From an uncultured Collinsella sp. (GTDB lineage Bacteria > Actinomycetota > Coriobacteriia > Coriobacteriales > Coriobacteriaceae): a stretch of 33,598 nucleotides of DNA. Positions 13,155-22,725 of this stretch are shown one piece after another. The stretch's first letter is position 1. Each line of letters starts with the position of its first letter. The notes beneath the pieces are model-generated. The model was not told the origin of the DNA. It ran no database searches and worked only from the letters and a program-made list of their open reading frames with translations. Both the position numbers and the translations under genes were made by a program. The stretch spans positions 1 to 33,598 of the forward strand of contig CAUEQD010000023.1 of the NCBI GenBank assembly GCA_959019945.1. The letters run 5' to 3'.

Positions 13155-13426
13155 ATATCGTTGCAATCGCTCACTTGTCCACCGGTCAAGTGAACTACTG
13201 GAATAAATACAGCGACACGCTTGTTCGTTACAGTGGCTATATCGGTGTAAATCGCCGCGATAAATACAGCCCATTCTCGGCGTGTACCTGCTGCGCGCAT
13301 GTAGAATCATATCGCGTTAATAAATCGGCTCAAGCGCGTGCAAAACGCACAAGTAACCTCAAAAAGCGATTATCGCGTAGGTAGATTTTTGGCACCCTGT
13401 TGCTTAATCAAAATTAAGCAATTGCT

Positions 13427-13461
13427 TAAAACAAAAAAGGTCAGGCACTAGGTGCCTGACC
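13427..13461 (-). terminator. Terminator of tRNA-Pro
   Basis: A perfect 10-bp stem (GGTCAGGCAC, loop of 3) is followed on the minus strand by TTTTTTGTTTT. Confidence 0.85.
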
Positions 13462-13471
13462 TGCAAACTTC

Positions 13472-13548
<77 letters not shown>

Positions 13549-13628
13549 AAGCTTTTGTTTGTTGCTCTGCTCTCGCTCGCAACAGGGAGTATATTAACCC
13601 GAAACTTTGTACTTGCGCAAGAACTTTT

Positions 13629-14843
13629 TTATAAATTTTGAAGCAAGTCCAAAATTACATCTGCAAGCTGGGGTTTTGTTAGCACGGGAAGTTCTTGCGT
13701 GCCAGTTGCGCTTACAATCCAGGCCTTGTTGGTGTCGGTCCCAAAGCCCGAATCGGCGCGCGAGACATCGTTGGCGATAATGGCATCGCAACCTTTGCGG
13801 GCGAGCTTTCGCTGCGCGTACTCGACGACGTTATCGGTCTCGGCAGCAAAGCCGATCACGCGGCGATCGCCCTTTTGGCGTGAGAGCTCGGCCAGGATGT
13901 CAACGGTCTCGACGAGTTCGATTCGATCCAGGCGATCGTTGGCCTTTTTGAGTTTATGGTCCGCTGGGGTCGCAGGCGTGTAGTCGGCGACGGCGGCCGC
14001 ACAAATGGCCGCATCGGCCGCCTGAAAGGCACCCAGCGCCGCCTGCAGCATCTCTGCGGCGGTCTGCACGCGCACACAATCCACGCCGCGGGGGACATCG
14101 AGCGATGTCGGTCCCAGCACAAGCGTGACCGCAGCGCCGCGGCGAGCAGCCTCCCCCGCCAGGGCGATGCCCATCTTGCCCGACGACCGGTTGCCAATAA
14201 AGCGCACGGGATCGATTGGCTCGTGCGTGGGGCCGGCAGTGATCACGATGCGTTTGCCCGCCAGGTCTTGCGGGACGGGATTGAGCACCTCGCAGACGGC
14301 CTCGACGATGTCCTCGGGCTCGCTCATGCGCCCCGTGTCCACGTCGCCGCAGGCAAGGTAGCCGCTGCCGGGTCCCACCACATGGACGCCACGGTCGCGC
14401 AGCGTGGCCATATTGGTCTGTGTCGCCGGCGCCATCCACATGCCGTTGTTCATAGCGGGTGCGATCACGATGGGTCGCGGCGTCGCAAGCAGCGTGGTGG
14501 AGATGAGGTCATCGGCGATGCCGTTTGCCATCTTGGCGATGATGTTGGCCGTCGCGGGCGCCACGACCACCAGGTCGGGCTCCTGCGCAAGCGAAATGTG
14601 GTGGATGGGGTCGGAGGGATCGTCGAATAGGCCCACAGCGACTGGCTCGCCCGTAAGCGCTCGGAAGGTGAGCGGCCCCATAAACTCCGTGGCATGCTCG
14701 CTCATAACGACCTTGACGCGCGCGCCGCGCTTTTGCAGTAGGCGCACGATATTGCACGACTTATAGGCGGCGATCCCGCCGGTAATGCCCAGCAGGATCG
14801 TTTTTCCCTCAAGTTGCATTGAATTGTTGGGTGCCGCTGTCAT
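13629..14843 (-). CDS. coaBC: CoaBC: phosphopantothenoylcysteine synthetase/decarboxylase
   Basis: This bifunctional enzyme of coenzyme A synthesis joins cysteine to 4'-phosphopantothenate (CTP-dependent, CoaB) and decarboxylates the product (FMN-dependent, CoaC). The N-terminal flavoprotein has GITGGIAAYK, the catalytic histidine in HISLAQ (H82), PAMNNGMW (about 129-136) and the substrate-lid ACGD with C165. The CoaB part from about residue 195 starts ITAGPTHEPIDPVRFIGN and has the AAAVADY and KLKK segments. The length of 404 is normal. The start follows GGAAGC and lies 2 bp after the zinc-ribbon gene, as the last gene of the long minus-strand cluster. Confidence 0.95.
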   Translation of the reverse strand: MTAAPNNSMQLEGKTILLGITGGIAAYKSCNIVRLLQKRGARVKVVMSEHATEFMGPLTFRALTGEPVAVGLFDDPSDPIHHISLAQEPDLVVVAPATANIIAKMANGIADDLISTTLLATPRPIVIAPAMNNGMWMAPATQTNMATLRDRGVHVVGPGSGYLACGDVDTGRMSEPEDIVEAVCEVLNPVPQDLAGKRIVITAGPTHEPIDPVRFIGNRSSGKMGIALAGEAARRGAAVTLVLGPTSLDVPRGVDCVRVQTAAEMLQAALGAFQAADAAICAAAVADYTPATPADHKLKKANDRLDRIELVETVDILAELSRQKGDRRVIGFAAETDNVVEYAQRKLARKGCDAIIANDVSRADSGFGTDTNKAWIVSATGTQELPVLTKPQLADVILDLLQNL

Positions 14844-14845
14844 TG

Positions 14846-15565
14846 TTAGGCTTCCTTGCTGGGGAGCACGAGCAGGCGGTGGCAGTACGGGCAGTGCGTA
14901 ATCTCACTACCGTCGTGGTTGAGGTCGCTCATGGACGACGCCTGCAACGCGGTGTGGCAGACCGTGGGGATGTTGCCCTTGATGGTCTCGACGGCCAGGC
15001 CACGGAACTGCTTGAGCAGACGCTCGTAGTCGGTGAGAACGTCGGCCGGCAGGGTGGCAGCAAGCGCGGTGCGCTCCTTAGCGGCGGCGTCAATCTGGGC
15101 CTGCAGGTCGGCAGCCTTGGCGCGGGCGGCCTTGGTATCGGCCTTCACGCCCTCCTCGAACTTGGCGATGATTGCCTGCGCGCGGGCCTCGCGGTCGAGC
15201 GCCTCCTTATGGGCGACAACGACGTCCTTGCGGGTGTGCTCAATCTTGTCCAGACGCTTGGCCAGGGTGGCGAGTTCATTCTCAAGGTCCTGAACCTCGC
15301 GGTAGTCGGAGCCGTCGACATGGCGCTTCTTGGCAGCCTCGATGGCGTTGTTGGTCTGAATCTCGGTGGTGTTGAGATCGTCGAGCTCAATGTCCAGATC
15401 CTTGCGCTGGGCGTAGAGCTTGGTCATCTCGGACTTGAGCTTCATATAGGTCTTGCGCTTGGAAGCGAGCTCCTTGAGCTCCGGCATATTGGCAAGTTCG
15501 CTCTTGTTGCGGGCGAGCTCCAAATCGATCTGTTGCAGCTTGAGTAGCGTAGCGCCGGCGCTCAT
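14846..15565 (-). CDS. Coiled-coil zinc-ribbon protein (DUF164/CT398 family)
   Basis: The start at 15565 follows AAGGAGAG at 5 nt; the frame from 15601 has no site. The 239-residue product has a long antiparallel coiled coil (about residues 10-170, many Lys/Glu/Ala/Leu) and a C-terminal zinc-ribbon region. That region normally has two CxxC pairs; here the second is intact (HCPYC) but the first is reduced to a single cysteine (TVCHTAL). The family is thought to act as a nucleic-acid or secretion adaptor, without a firm role. It overlaps the Nif3-like gene by 4 bp, the usual pairing in Actinobacteria. Confidence 0.85.
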   Translation of the reverse strand: MSAGATLLKLQQIDLELARNKSELANMPELKELASKRKTYMKLKSEMTKLYAQRKDLDIELDDLNTTEIQTNNAIEAAKKRHVDGSDYREVQDLENELATLAKRLDKIEHTRKDVVVAHKEALDREARAQAIIAKFEEGVKADTKAARAKAADLQAQIDAAAKERTALAATLPADVLTDYERLLKQFRGLAVETIKGNIPTVCHTALQASSMSDLNHDGSEITHCPYCHRLLVLPSKEA

Positions 15566-16371
15566 AAGTTCTCTCCTTTTGTCACAGTCCACCATTGGCA
15601 AGGGTTCAGTATTTTAATCGCATGACGGGGGTCGACCCCGGCGTCAACTGCAGAGTTCATCAAGATATCCACGAACGGCTCTTCGGAGCGATCGTGACCG
15701 AGCAAGATGACGCCCAGACCGCGCAGAGCGAGGTCCTGCGCCACGTGATACCCGGACTCTCCGGTTACGATGACATCCGCACCGGCGGCGATGGCAAACT
15801 CGCCAAAGTCGCCGAGGGAGCCGCCCAAAATGGCGACGGTGCGGCACGGGCGCTCGGCATCGCCCCATACGCGCGGGTCGCTTCCGAAGGCCATGGCAGC
15901 ACGGGCGGCAAGATCTCGCAGCGTGCACGGGTCGTTAAGCGTTGCAAGCGCGCCCAGGCCGGTCGCCTCGGGGTCGTCCACGTGTTCCAGCGAGCTCACG
16001 GGCGCGACGCCCAACAGCTCGCTCAAATACATGCGTGCCTCGTGCGAGCGGTCCAGGTTGGTGTGAAGCGAGATGATGCTCACGCCGCAGCGGGCGGCCT
16101 CGAACAGTGCTGCGCTGCACTGGGGGCGCGACGCATCCGCCGGGCAAAACGCCTCGGGCGCCTTGATGTAGATAGGATGATGCGTCAACAACACGTTGGC
16201 ACCGGCCTCCTGGGCGCGGTGCACGTTGACTTCGGTCGCGTCGAGCGCGCAGGCCACGCCGGTAATCTTGGAGGCAGGGTCGCCCACGGAAAGGCCTACA
16301 TGGTCCCAGCTCTCGGCTTCTGCCTTGGGATAGCGCGCCAGTAGGGCACGCTCGAGATCGGCAACAATCAT
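15562..16371 (-). CDS. Nif3-like dinuclear metal-centre protein
   Basis: This 269-residue member of the Nif3/YbgI family forms a hexameric ring with a two-metal site. Expected ligands are visible: TNLD in the middle, THHPIY near residue 65, and TGESGYH with GHDRSEE near the C-terminus. The WDHVGLSVGDP start region is typical. The biochemical role is not established (some members are annotated as GTP cyclohydrolase type 2). Its ATG overlaps the stop of the cysteine desulfurase gene (ATGA), suggesting coupled translation. Confidence 0.9.
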   Translation of the reverse strand: MIVADLERALLARYPKAEAESWDHVGLSVGDPASKITGVACALDATEVNVHRAQEAGANVLLTHHPIYIKAPEAFCPADASRPQCSAALFEAARCGVSIISLHTNLDRSHEARMYLSELLGVAPVSSLEHVDDPEATGLGALATLNDPCTLRDLAARAAMAFGSDPRVWGDAERPCRTVAILGGSLGDFGEFAIAAGADVIVTGESGYHVAQDLALRGLGVILLGHDRSEEPFVDILMNSAVDAGVDPRHAIKILNPCQWWTVTKGENL

Positions 16372-17546
16372 GCGGCACCTACGATCGACAGCAGCGCCCG
16401 GGCAAAGTCGTCCAGATCGCCTGGATTCACGCGGTCATCGAAGGAAATACGCAGTGCGCCCAATGCCTGCTCGCGGCCAATGCCCATGGCACTGAGCACG
16501 TGGCTCGGGTCCATGCTGCCACTCGAGCAGGCAGAGCCGGCCGAAACCTCAAAGCCTGTGGCGTCGAGTTTAATGATGAGCTCTTCGGAGTCCATGCCGT
16601 CAACGTAGATCGAAACCATGCCGGGCAGGCGATTGGCCTGCGCGTAATCGCCCATAGTGGCATGAATGCGCGGATGGGCCGTGAGCGTGGCATAGAGCTT
16701 GTCAGATAAGGTCTGCAGCGTCGCGCGCTCCTGGGCTACGGTCGGCAACAGCGCGGAGGCGGCAGCGGCAAAAGCCAGCTGCGTGCGCAGGTCCTGCGTG
16801 CCGGCACGACGGCCGGCCTCCTGTCCGCCGCCGAAGATGCGAGGGCGCAACGGCGTGCGGCTCTTAAGGTAGAGCGCGCCAGAGGCCACGGGGCCGCCAA
16901 TCTTGTGTGCGGCAACGGTCATGGCGTCAACGCCCAGCTCGTGTACATCGAGCGGGATATGCAGATAACCCTGGATGGCGTCGGTATGGAACAGGGCGCC
17001 CGCGGCGTGCGCGGCGGCCGCAAGCTCGCGGATGGGCTGCACCACACCGGTCTCGTTATTGGCAACCATAATGCTCACGAGCGCTACGTCATCGCCCAGC
17101 AAGTTGCTCAGCGCGGCGGGTTCGATGTAGCCCGCGCGGCAGGGCTGTACCAGGTCCACGGTAAAGCCCGCGGCTCGCAGCAGCGGTAGGTTGTCCAGGA
17201 TCGAATCGTGCTCGATCGCCGACACGATCACGCGGTCGCGCTTGCGATCGCGCTGACGTGCGCCCTCGGCAAGTCCAAGGAGCGCCAGCTGGTTTGCCTC
17301 GGTACCGCCGTTGGTCAAGATGATCTCGGACGGGCGGACGCGCGCGCCAAAGCTGCGGGCAATCTCGCGACGTGCCACTTCTAGGCGCGCAGCGGCCTTG
17401 CGGCCGAGCGAATGCAGCGAGTTAGGGTTGACGCCGGCAAGCTCGCTGTCGTCGTACTCGCGCTGCGCAAGGAGCGCCTCGGCGCGCATGGGCGTCGAGG
17501 CGGCATAGTCAAGATTCACGGGTATGCGGTTTTGACCTGCGGTCAT
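16368..17546 (-). CDS. Cysteine desulfurase (NifS/IscS-like)
   Basis: This PLP-dependent enzyme takes sulfur from cysteine for Fe-S clusters or tRNA thiolation. It shows the start LDYAASTPM, TNGGTEAN (78-85), H113 stacking on PLP, HTDAIQ (187-192), the PLP lysine in AAHKIGGP (K215), the RAGTQD segment (247-252) and the persulfide loop SAGSACSSGS with C340. Its length of 392 is normal. The short active-site loop places it in the NifS/IscS-like group rather than SufS. AGGAGG precedes the ATG. It follows rpe and precedes the Nif3-like gene within the cluster. Confidence 0.93.
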   Translation of the reverse strand: MTAGQNRIPVNLDYAASTPMRAEALLAQREYDDSELAGVNPNSLHSLGRKAAARLEVARREIARSFGARVRPSEIILTNGGTEANQLALLGLAEGARQRDRKRDRVIVSAIEHDSILDNLPLLRAAGFTVDLVQPCRAGYIEPAALSNLLGDDVALVSIMVANNETGVVQPIRELAAAAHAAGALFHTDAIQGYLHIPLDVHELGVDAMTVAAHKIGGPVASGALYLKSRTPLRPRIFGGGQEAGRRAGTQDLRTQLAFAAAASALLPTVAQERATLQTLSDKLYATLTAHPRIHATMGDYAQANRLPGMVSIYVDGMDSEELIIKLDATGFEVSAGSACSSGSMDPSHVLSAMGIGREQALGALRISFDDRVNPGDLDDFARALLSIVGAA

Positions 17547-17552
17547 AAGGGT

Positions 17553-18224
17553 TTATGCCTCCTGTGCAGCTTCGTTGCCCAGCTTCTGCAGCAGCGCAAC
17601 CTCGGCAGCGGGATCTTCGGACTTAAATACGGCGGAACCGGCCACGAGCACGTTGGCGCCGGCCTTGACGACTTCGGCAATGTTCTTGGAAGAAATACCG
17701 CCGTCAACCTCGATGAGGGGAGAAACGCCGTGACGCTCGCACATGGCCTTGAGCTCGTGCAGTTTGGCGATGGTACCGGGGATAAAGCTCTGGCCGCCAA
17801 AGCCGGGGTTCACGCTCATGAGCAGCACCATGTCGACAACGTCGATGATGCTTTCGAGCACGCAGACGGGCGTGGCGGGGTTGAGCACCACACCGGCCTT
17901 GACACCGCGCTGCTGCAGATGCGTGAGCGTGCGGTGCAGGTGCGTAGAGGCCTCGTAGTGCACAGTAATAATATCGGCACCGGCATCGGCATACCAATCG
18001 ACGGTCTCGTCGGGATTCGACACCATCAGGTGCGCGTCGACCGGCACGTCGGTGGAGCGCTTGACGGCCTTAAGGATGTCAACGCCAAAGGTGAGGTTGC
18101 CGGTAAAGTGACCGTCCATGACGTCGAAGTGCACGTAGTCGGCGCCGGCGATCTTGTCGAGCTCGCCCTTGAGGTTGGCCATGTCGGCCGAAAGGACGGA
18201 CGGAGCGATTTTAATGGAACTCAT
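17553..18224 (-). CDS. rpe: Ribulose-phosphate 3-epimerase
   Basis: This TIM-barrel enzyme interconverts ribulose 5-phosphate and xylulose 5-phosphate in the pentose phosphate pathway. It has the motifs APSVLSADMANL at the start, HFDVMDGHF (metal ligands), HLMV, VNPGFGGQSF and EVDGGIS. Its 223 residues are normal for the family. The ribosome site is AAAGG. It lies 18 bp after gpsA and 6 bp before the cysteine desulfurase gene. Confidence 0.95.
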   Translation of the reverse strand: MSSIKIAPSVLSADMANLKGELDKIAGADYVHFDVMDGHFTGNLTFGVDILKAVKRSTDVPVDAHLMVSNPDETVDWYADAGADIITVHYEASTHLHRTLTHLQQRGVKAGVVLNPATPVCVLESIIDVVDMVLLMSVNPGFGGQSFIPGTIAKLHELKAMCERHGVSPLIEVDGGISSKNIAEVVKAGANVLVAGSAVFKSEDPAAEVALLQKLGNEAAQEA

Positions 18225-18242
18225 GGTAGTAGCCTTTCTGCG

Positions 18243-19250
18243 CTAGTCGGTGAGTCCGTAGAACTCTTGAGAGGGGACGCGGTCGGTAAGGATCTCGAGC
18301 GCCCTATCCAAAGTAACACCGTTGTAGAGCGTTTGCTCCACGGCAAAGGTGAGCGGAATGTCTACGCCCAGTGAACGGGCGAGCTCGCTCACGCTGCGGG
18401 CGGCGACGGCGCCCTCCACCACCATATGCGTGCGCGTCTGATACTCGTCGAGCGAAACGCCGTGGGCAAACTCGTAGCCAAAGGTGCGGTTGCGCGAATG
18501 CTCGGAGGTGCAGGTGGCAATGAGGTCGCCCATGCCGGCAAGACCCATGCAGGTCATGGCCTGGCCGCCGCGGGCGTGCACCAGGCGGCTGATCTCGGCC
18601 AAGCCGCGCGTCATGATGAGAGCAAGCGTGTTGTCGCCCGCGCCCGATCCGGCAGAGATGCCGCACACGATGGCGATAACGTTTTTCATGGCGCCGCAAA
18701 CCTCGACGCCGGTCATGTCCTGCGATAGGTAGATGCGGAAGGCCGTGGATAGGAGCAGGTCCTTAAAGGTCTCCCCCACTTGCTGGTCTTCGCTGGCGAT
18801 GACGGCGGCAGAGAGCCCGCCGCGGCAGATCTCCTCGGCATGGTTGGGGCCCGAGAGCGCCGCCACGCGCGACTCGTTGCCGATCTCGCTGGCGATGACC
18901 TCGCTCATGAGTAGTCCGGACTCGGGCTCGATGCCCTTGGTGAGGCACAGAACCGGCGTCTCGTCAGCGATGAACGGCGCCGCCTGGTGGCAGACGTCGC
19001 GAAGGTGCGTCGAAGGCACGGCGAAGATGATGGCCTCGACGCCGTCGAGCGCCTGGGACAGGTCCGTCGTGGCGACAACGTTTTCCGGCAGCACGTAGTC
19101 CACCAGATAGCGGGGATTACGGTGCTCGCCGTTAATGCCGGCGGCCGTCTGCTCGCTATGAGCCCACATGGTCACGCGCGCGGCTCGCGCGGCGGCAAGG
19201 CCGGCGACGGCGGTTCCCCAGGAGCCGGAGCCAATCAGCGCAACATTCAT
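18243..19250 (-). CDS. gpsA: Glycerol-3-phosphate dehydrogenase [NAD(P)+]
   Basis: This enzyme makes sn-glycerol 3-phosphate from dihydroxyacetone phosphate, the first step of phospholipid synthesis. It has the Rossmann motif GSGSWGTA (7-14), AVPSTHLR, TKGIE, the catalytic region ALSGPNHAEE and KNVIAIVCG with the active-site lysine, plus GLAGMGDLIATCTS. The length is 335. The start follows GGAGAGAGTC. plsY lies 9 bp upstream, so two successive steps of the pathway are adjacent. Confidence 0.95.
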   Translation of the reverse strand: MNVALIGSGSWGTAVAGLAAARAARVTMWAHSEQTAAGINGEHRNPRYLVDYVLPENVVATTDLSQALDGVEAIIFAVPSTHLRDVCHQAAPFIADETPVLCLTKGIEPESGLLMSEVIASEIGNESRVAALSGPNHAEEICRGGLSAAVIASEDQQVGETFKDLLLSTAFRIYLSQDMTGVEVCGAMKNVIAIVCGISAGSGAGDNTLALIMTRGLAEISRLVHARGGQAMTCMGLAGMGDLIATCTSEHSRNRTFGYEFAHGVSLDEYQTRTHMVVEGAVAARSVSELARSLGVDIPLTFAVEQTLYNGVTLDRALEILTDRVPSQEFYGLTD

Positions 19251-19259
19251 GACTCTCTC

Positions 19260-19943
19260 CTACTTATCGTCGGGCTCGGTGACGCGCTTGGTAAACGAGA
19301 GCTTGGACTCCTTACCGGTCATGAGCTTTTTGATGTTCGCGCGATGGGCCCACACTACGGTGATGCCGATCATCGCCATGCAAAACTTGAGGCCCAGGCT
19401 GCTGTACGGAAAGACCGTACAGGCAGCGATGGGAAGACCAATGGCGGCGGCAAGCGAGCCCACCGACACAAACTTGGTGATGGCAACGGCAACGATAAAC
19501 ATACCCAGCAGCGACAGACCAATGGGCCAGTACCAGGCAAGAATCACGCCCAAGCCCACGGCGATACCCTTGCCGCCGTGGAAGTTAAGGTAGGGCGAGA
19601 AGATGTGTCCCCACACGGCAGCCAGGCAAATGACGCCGATCATCCAGTCACCGGCGGCGCCGGGAGCCATGATGCTCGGCGGAAAGCCATAGCCCACGCT
19701 CGCGATGAGCGGACGCGCGATAAGGACGCAGATGGCGCCCTTAAGGCAGTCGAACAGCAGCGTGAGCGCGGCCACCTTGGGGCCGGCTACGCGCAGGGCG
19801 TTGGTGGTGCCGATGTTGCCGGAGCCCGCCTTGCGAATGTCGGTGTGGTTGAACACGCGGCCCAGGATCAGGCCAAACGGAATCGCCCCGATAAAGAACG
19901 AGACCACGGCGCAGATGGCGGTCAGCAGGATCGGATTAAGCAT
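19260..19943 (-). CDS. plsY: Acyl-phosphate:glycerol-3-phosphate acyltransferase
   Basis: This integral membrane enzyme makes lysophosphatidate from acyl-phosphate and glycerol 3-phosphate, the product of the neighbouring GpsA. The start at 19943 (product begins MLNPILLTAI) follows GAAGGAG; the frame extends upstream to 20042 only because it overlaps der. Motifs are SGNIGTTNALRV after the first helix and FHGGKGIAVGLG in the middle, with about five membrane segments. The product is 227 residues. The gene overlaps the end of der by 8 bp. Confidence 0.94.
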   Translation of the reverse strand: MLNPILLTAICAVVSFFIGAIPFGLILGRVFNHTDIRKAGSGNIGTTNALRVAGPKVAALTLLFDCLKGAICVLIARPLIASVGYGFPPSIMAPGAAGDWMIGVICLAAVWGHIFSPYLNFHGGKGIAVGLGVILAWYWPIGLSLLGMFIVAVAITKFVSVGSLAAAIGLPIAACTVFPYSSLGLKFCMAMIGITVVWAHRANIKKLMTGKESKLSFTKRVTEPDDK

Positions 19944-21270
19944 CCTTTTGCTCCTTCTTCCTAAAGAAGAGTCGAATGGGCGTACCGGCGAAGTCGAAGG
20001 TCGAGCGCATGCGGTTCTCCACGTAACGCTGGTAGGTGTCATTGACCAGGTCGCTGTGGTTGACGAAGAACGTGAACGTCGGCGGGTTGACGCCCGTCTG
20101 GGTCACGTAGTGCATGCGCAGGCGGCGCTTGCCGTCCACCACGGTATGACCGAACTCGCGCAGGTCGGTGAGGAACGTGTTGAGGCGCGAGGTGCTGATC
20201 TTTTGCGAGCGCGTCTTCTCGGCGGCATCGACCATCGCCCAGATCTTCTCGACGCTGCGGCCGGTCAGGGCAGAGATGCGCAGGTACTGGGCCCAGGGAG
20301 CCATGACGCCCAGACGGCGGTCGATGGTCTCCATGCAGGCCTCGCGCTTACGGTCGTCGTCGAGCAGATCCCACTTGTTGAGCAGCACCACGATGGCGCA
20401 GCCGCGCTCGATGGCCAAGCCCATGACCTTCTGGTCCTGCTCGGTAACACCCACGGAGGCGTCGACGACGAGCAGCGCCACGTCGGCGCGGTCGATGGCG
20501 CGCAGGCCGCGGACCATGGAGTAGTACTCGATGTTCTCGTACACGGTGCTCTTCTTGCGAATGCCCGCGGTGTCGACCATGCGGTAGTGCTTGCCGTTGC
20601 GCTCGACGACGGTGTCGATGGCGTCGCGCGTGGTGCCGGCGATGTTCGACACGATGGAGCGGTCGGCGCCGAGAATGCGGTTGAACAGCGACGACTTACC
20701 GGCGTTGGGGCGGCCGATGATGGCGACGTTCAGCGCGTCGGGGAACTCGTCGGCGATCTCGTCCTCCTCCTCGGGCAACAGGGCCACGATGTCGTCGAGC
20801 AGGTCGCCCGTGCCGTGGCCGTGCAGGGCCGAGAGCGGCGTGGGCTCGCCGATACCGAGCGAATAGAACTCCCAGATGCTGTCGTTCTCGCGATCGGGGT
20901 TGTCGAGCTTGTTCACCAGCAGAAAGACTGGCTTGTCGCAGCGCTTGAGCATGCGGGCGACCGACTCGTCCTCCTCGGTGACGCCGGTGCGGCCGTCGAC
21001 CACAAACAGGATGACGGCGGCTTCCTCGGCGGCGGCGAGGGCCTGGTCGCGAATGGACGTGGCGAAGACGTCATCGCTCTTGAGCGGTTCGATGCCGCCC
21101 GTGTCGACGATGGTGAACTCGCGGCCGTTCCAATCGGCCGTGTGGTACGAGCGGTCGCGCGTGACGCCGCGGGACTCGTGGATGATGGCGTCCGAGGTCT
21201 GGGCCAGGCGGTTAACGAGCGTGGACTTGCCCACGTTGGGGCGTCCGACGACGGCGACGATAGGTTTCAT
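19936..21270 (-). CDS. der: Ribosome assembly GTPase Der (EngA)
   Basis: This is a double-GTPase protein needed for 50S subunit maturation. The first G domain has GRPNVGKST and DTGG; the second has GRPNAGKSS, DTAGI and NKWD. It is followed by the C-terminal KH-like domain (about residues 350-444). The chosen start (21270, MKPIVAVVG) follows AAAGGAG, giving 444 residues; the open frame continues upstream without a ribosome site. It lies about 10 bp after the DUF512 gene. Confidence 0.95.
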   Translation of the reverse strand: MKPIVAVVGRPNVGKSTLVNRLAQTSDAIIHESRGVTRDRSYHTADWNGREFTIVDTGGIEPLKSDDVFATSIRDQALAAAEEAAVILFVVDGRTGVTEEDESVARMLKRCDKPVFLLVNKLDNPDRENDSIWEFYSLGIGEPTPLSALHGHGTGDLLDDIVALLPEEEDEIADEFPDALNVAIIGRPNAGKSSLFNRILGADRSIVSNIAGTTRDAIDTVVERNGKHYRMVDTAGIRKKSTVYENIEYYSMVRGLRAIDRADVALLVVDASVGVTEQDQKVMGLAIERGCAIVVLLNKWDLLDDDRKREACMETIDRRLGVMAPWAQYLRISALTGRSVEKIWAMVDAAEKTRSQKISTSRLNTFLTDLREFGHTVVDGKRRLRMHYVTQTGVNPPTFTFFVNHSDLVNDTYQRYVENRMRSTFDFAGTPIRLFFRKKEQKDA

Positions 21271-21280
21271 CTGCTCTCCT

Positions 21281-22723
21281 TTAATGGGTAGGGTCAGTGG
21301 AAGTGCTAGAGTCTGCGGGCACAATGCCAAGGATGTGCTCCAGGGTATCGAGCAGCTCATGCGGCATGGTCGACACCACATGAACCTCGGCTCCGCGACC
21401 GGTAAGGCTTGCGAGTAAATCGTCACGATGATACTCGTCAAGCGTCATGCCGTCAGCGTTGAACATGAGCTTAGGCACAAAGAGCATAACCCCCGACAGA
21501 TCTTGGGGCAGCTGCTCCAGAATGTCACACGCGACGATGAGGCCGGTCACGTCCACGTTGCCGCCAAAGTAGCGGTTCTTGATGGCTGTGACGGTGCCGC
21601 CGAGACCATGCGGCGACTCCACAAAGCGCGCCACGGTGTCGCGCGCGCTGGCGCCGGAGAGGCACAGAAGGCGCTGGTTGCGCTCGGCGATGCCAGCGCG
21701 GACGCGGGCCAGACGCTCGGCGTCGGCGGCAAGCACGTCGTCGGTCTCGTCCAGATACGAGCGGATCATGCCGATGCCGTCGTAGTACTGCGGGTAACCG
21801 TCGTAAAAGTCTGCCTCGGGAGGATCGATGCCGGCGTCCAGATAGAACTCGTCGCTCATCTGGAAGGTGTGGCGGCCAAAGCGCTCGTAGGCACGGTCCT
21901 GGAAGGGCCTGATCATGGCGATGGTCTCGCGCGCTAGCTCGGGCTTGTCGCTGTAGGACCAGCTAAAACGGTTCTGGTGTTTGGTAAAGCCGAGCGGCAC
22001 GATGCCCAAGCTGGTAATCTGCTCGTGTTCCTCGCAGTAGCGCAGGGTCTTTTCCAGCTCCTCGCCGTCGTTCATGCCGGGGCACAACACGATCTGCGCG
22101 TGAATCTCTATGCCGGCGGCCATGATTGCCTCGAGCACTTCCATGCCGCGCTGGGCGTTGCGGCCCATCATGCGGCGGCGGACGTCGGGGCTCACGGCGT
22201 GGACCGATACGTTCATGGGGCTCATGTTGCGCTGGATGACGTTTTGCACGTCCTCGTCGGTGAGGTTCGTGAGCGTGACGAAGTTGCCCTGCAAAAAGCT
22301 CAGGCGGTAGTCGTCGTCGCGAATATAGAGCGTTGAGCGGCCGCCCTTGGGCAGCATGGTCATAAAGCAGAACACGCAGGCGTTCACACAGGTACGCATG
22401 CCATCGAAGATAGGGCCATCGAACTCAAGGCCCCAGTCCTCTCCCGGGAAGCGGTCGAGCTCGACGGAGGTGACGGTGTTGTCGCGTGGGTCGAAAACCT
22501 CCAGGTCGACGGTGTCGTCGTCGGCTTCCCAGAGCCATACGATCATGTCGGTGAGCGCCTCGCCGTTGACCGTGAGCACGCGCATGCCCGGCTCAATACC
22601 CACATCCCACGCGGGCGATTCGGGACGCACGTTCTTTACGAGCGCGCCCTCACCCGGCTCGGGGTCGCGGCTGCGCCCGTAATCGGCCACCTCGGCGGCG
22701 TATGCGGGTACGGTCTGGTCCAT
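21281..22723 (-). CDS. DUF512 radical-SAM protein with PDZ-like N-terminus
   Basis: The 480-residue product starts at 22723, 2 bp after ispH. Residues about 25-60 are PDZ-like (SPAWDVGIEPGMRVLTVNGE). The radical-SAM cysteine motif is C112-V-N-A-C116-V-F-C119-F, followed by KGGRSTLYIRDDDYRLSFL, typical of the DUF512 family. The C-terminal part (about 290-470) is the DUF512 domain. The family is widespread in anaerobes and often sits next to der; its reaction is unknown. A longer frame to 22945 lies inside ispH and is not used. AAGGAG is about 15 nt upstream, a rather long spacing. Confidence 0.9.
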   Translation of the reverse strand: MDQTVPAYAAEVADYGRSRDPEPGEGALVKNVRPESPAWDVGIEPGMRVLTVNGEALTDMIVWLWEADDDTVDLEVFDPRDNTVTSVELDRFPGEDWGLEFDGPIFDGMRTCVNACVFCFMTMLPKGGRSTLYIRDDDYRLSFLQGNFVTLTNLTDEDVQNVIQRNMSPMNVSVHAVSPDVRRRMMGRNAQRGMEVLEAIMAAGIEIHAQIVLCPGMNDGEELEKTLRYCEEHEQITSLGIVPLGFTKHQNRFSWSYSDKPELARETIAMIRPFQDRAYERFGRHTFQMSDEFYLDAGIDPPEADFYDGYPQYYDGIGMIRSYLDETDDVLAADAERLARVRAGIAERNQRLLCLSGASARDTVARFVESPHGLGGTVTAIKNRYFGGNVDVTGLIVACDILEQLPQDLSGVMLFVPKLMFNADGMTLDEYHRDDLLASLTGRGAEVHVVSTMPHELLDTLEHILGIVPADSSTSTDPTH

Positions 22724-22725
22724 GG

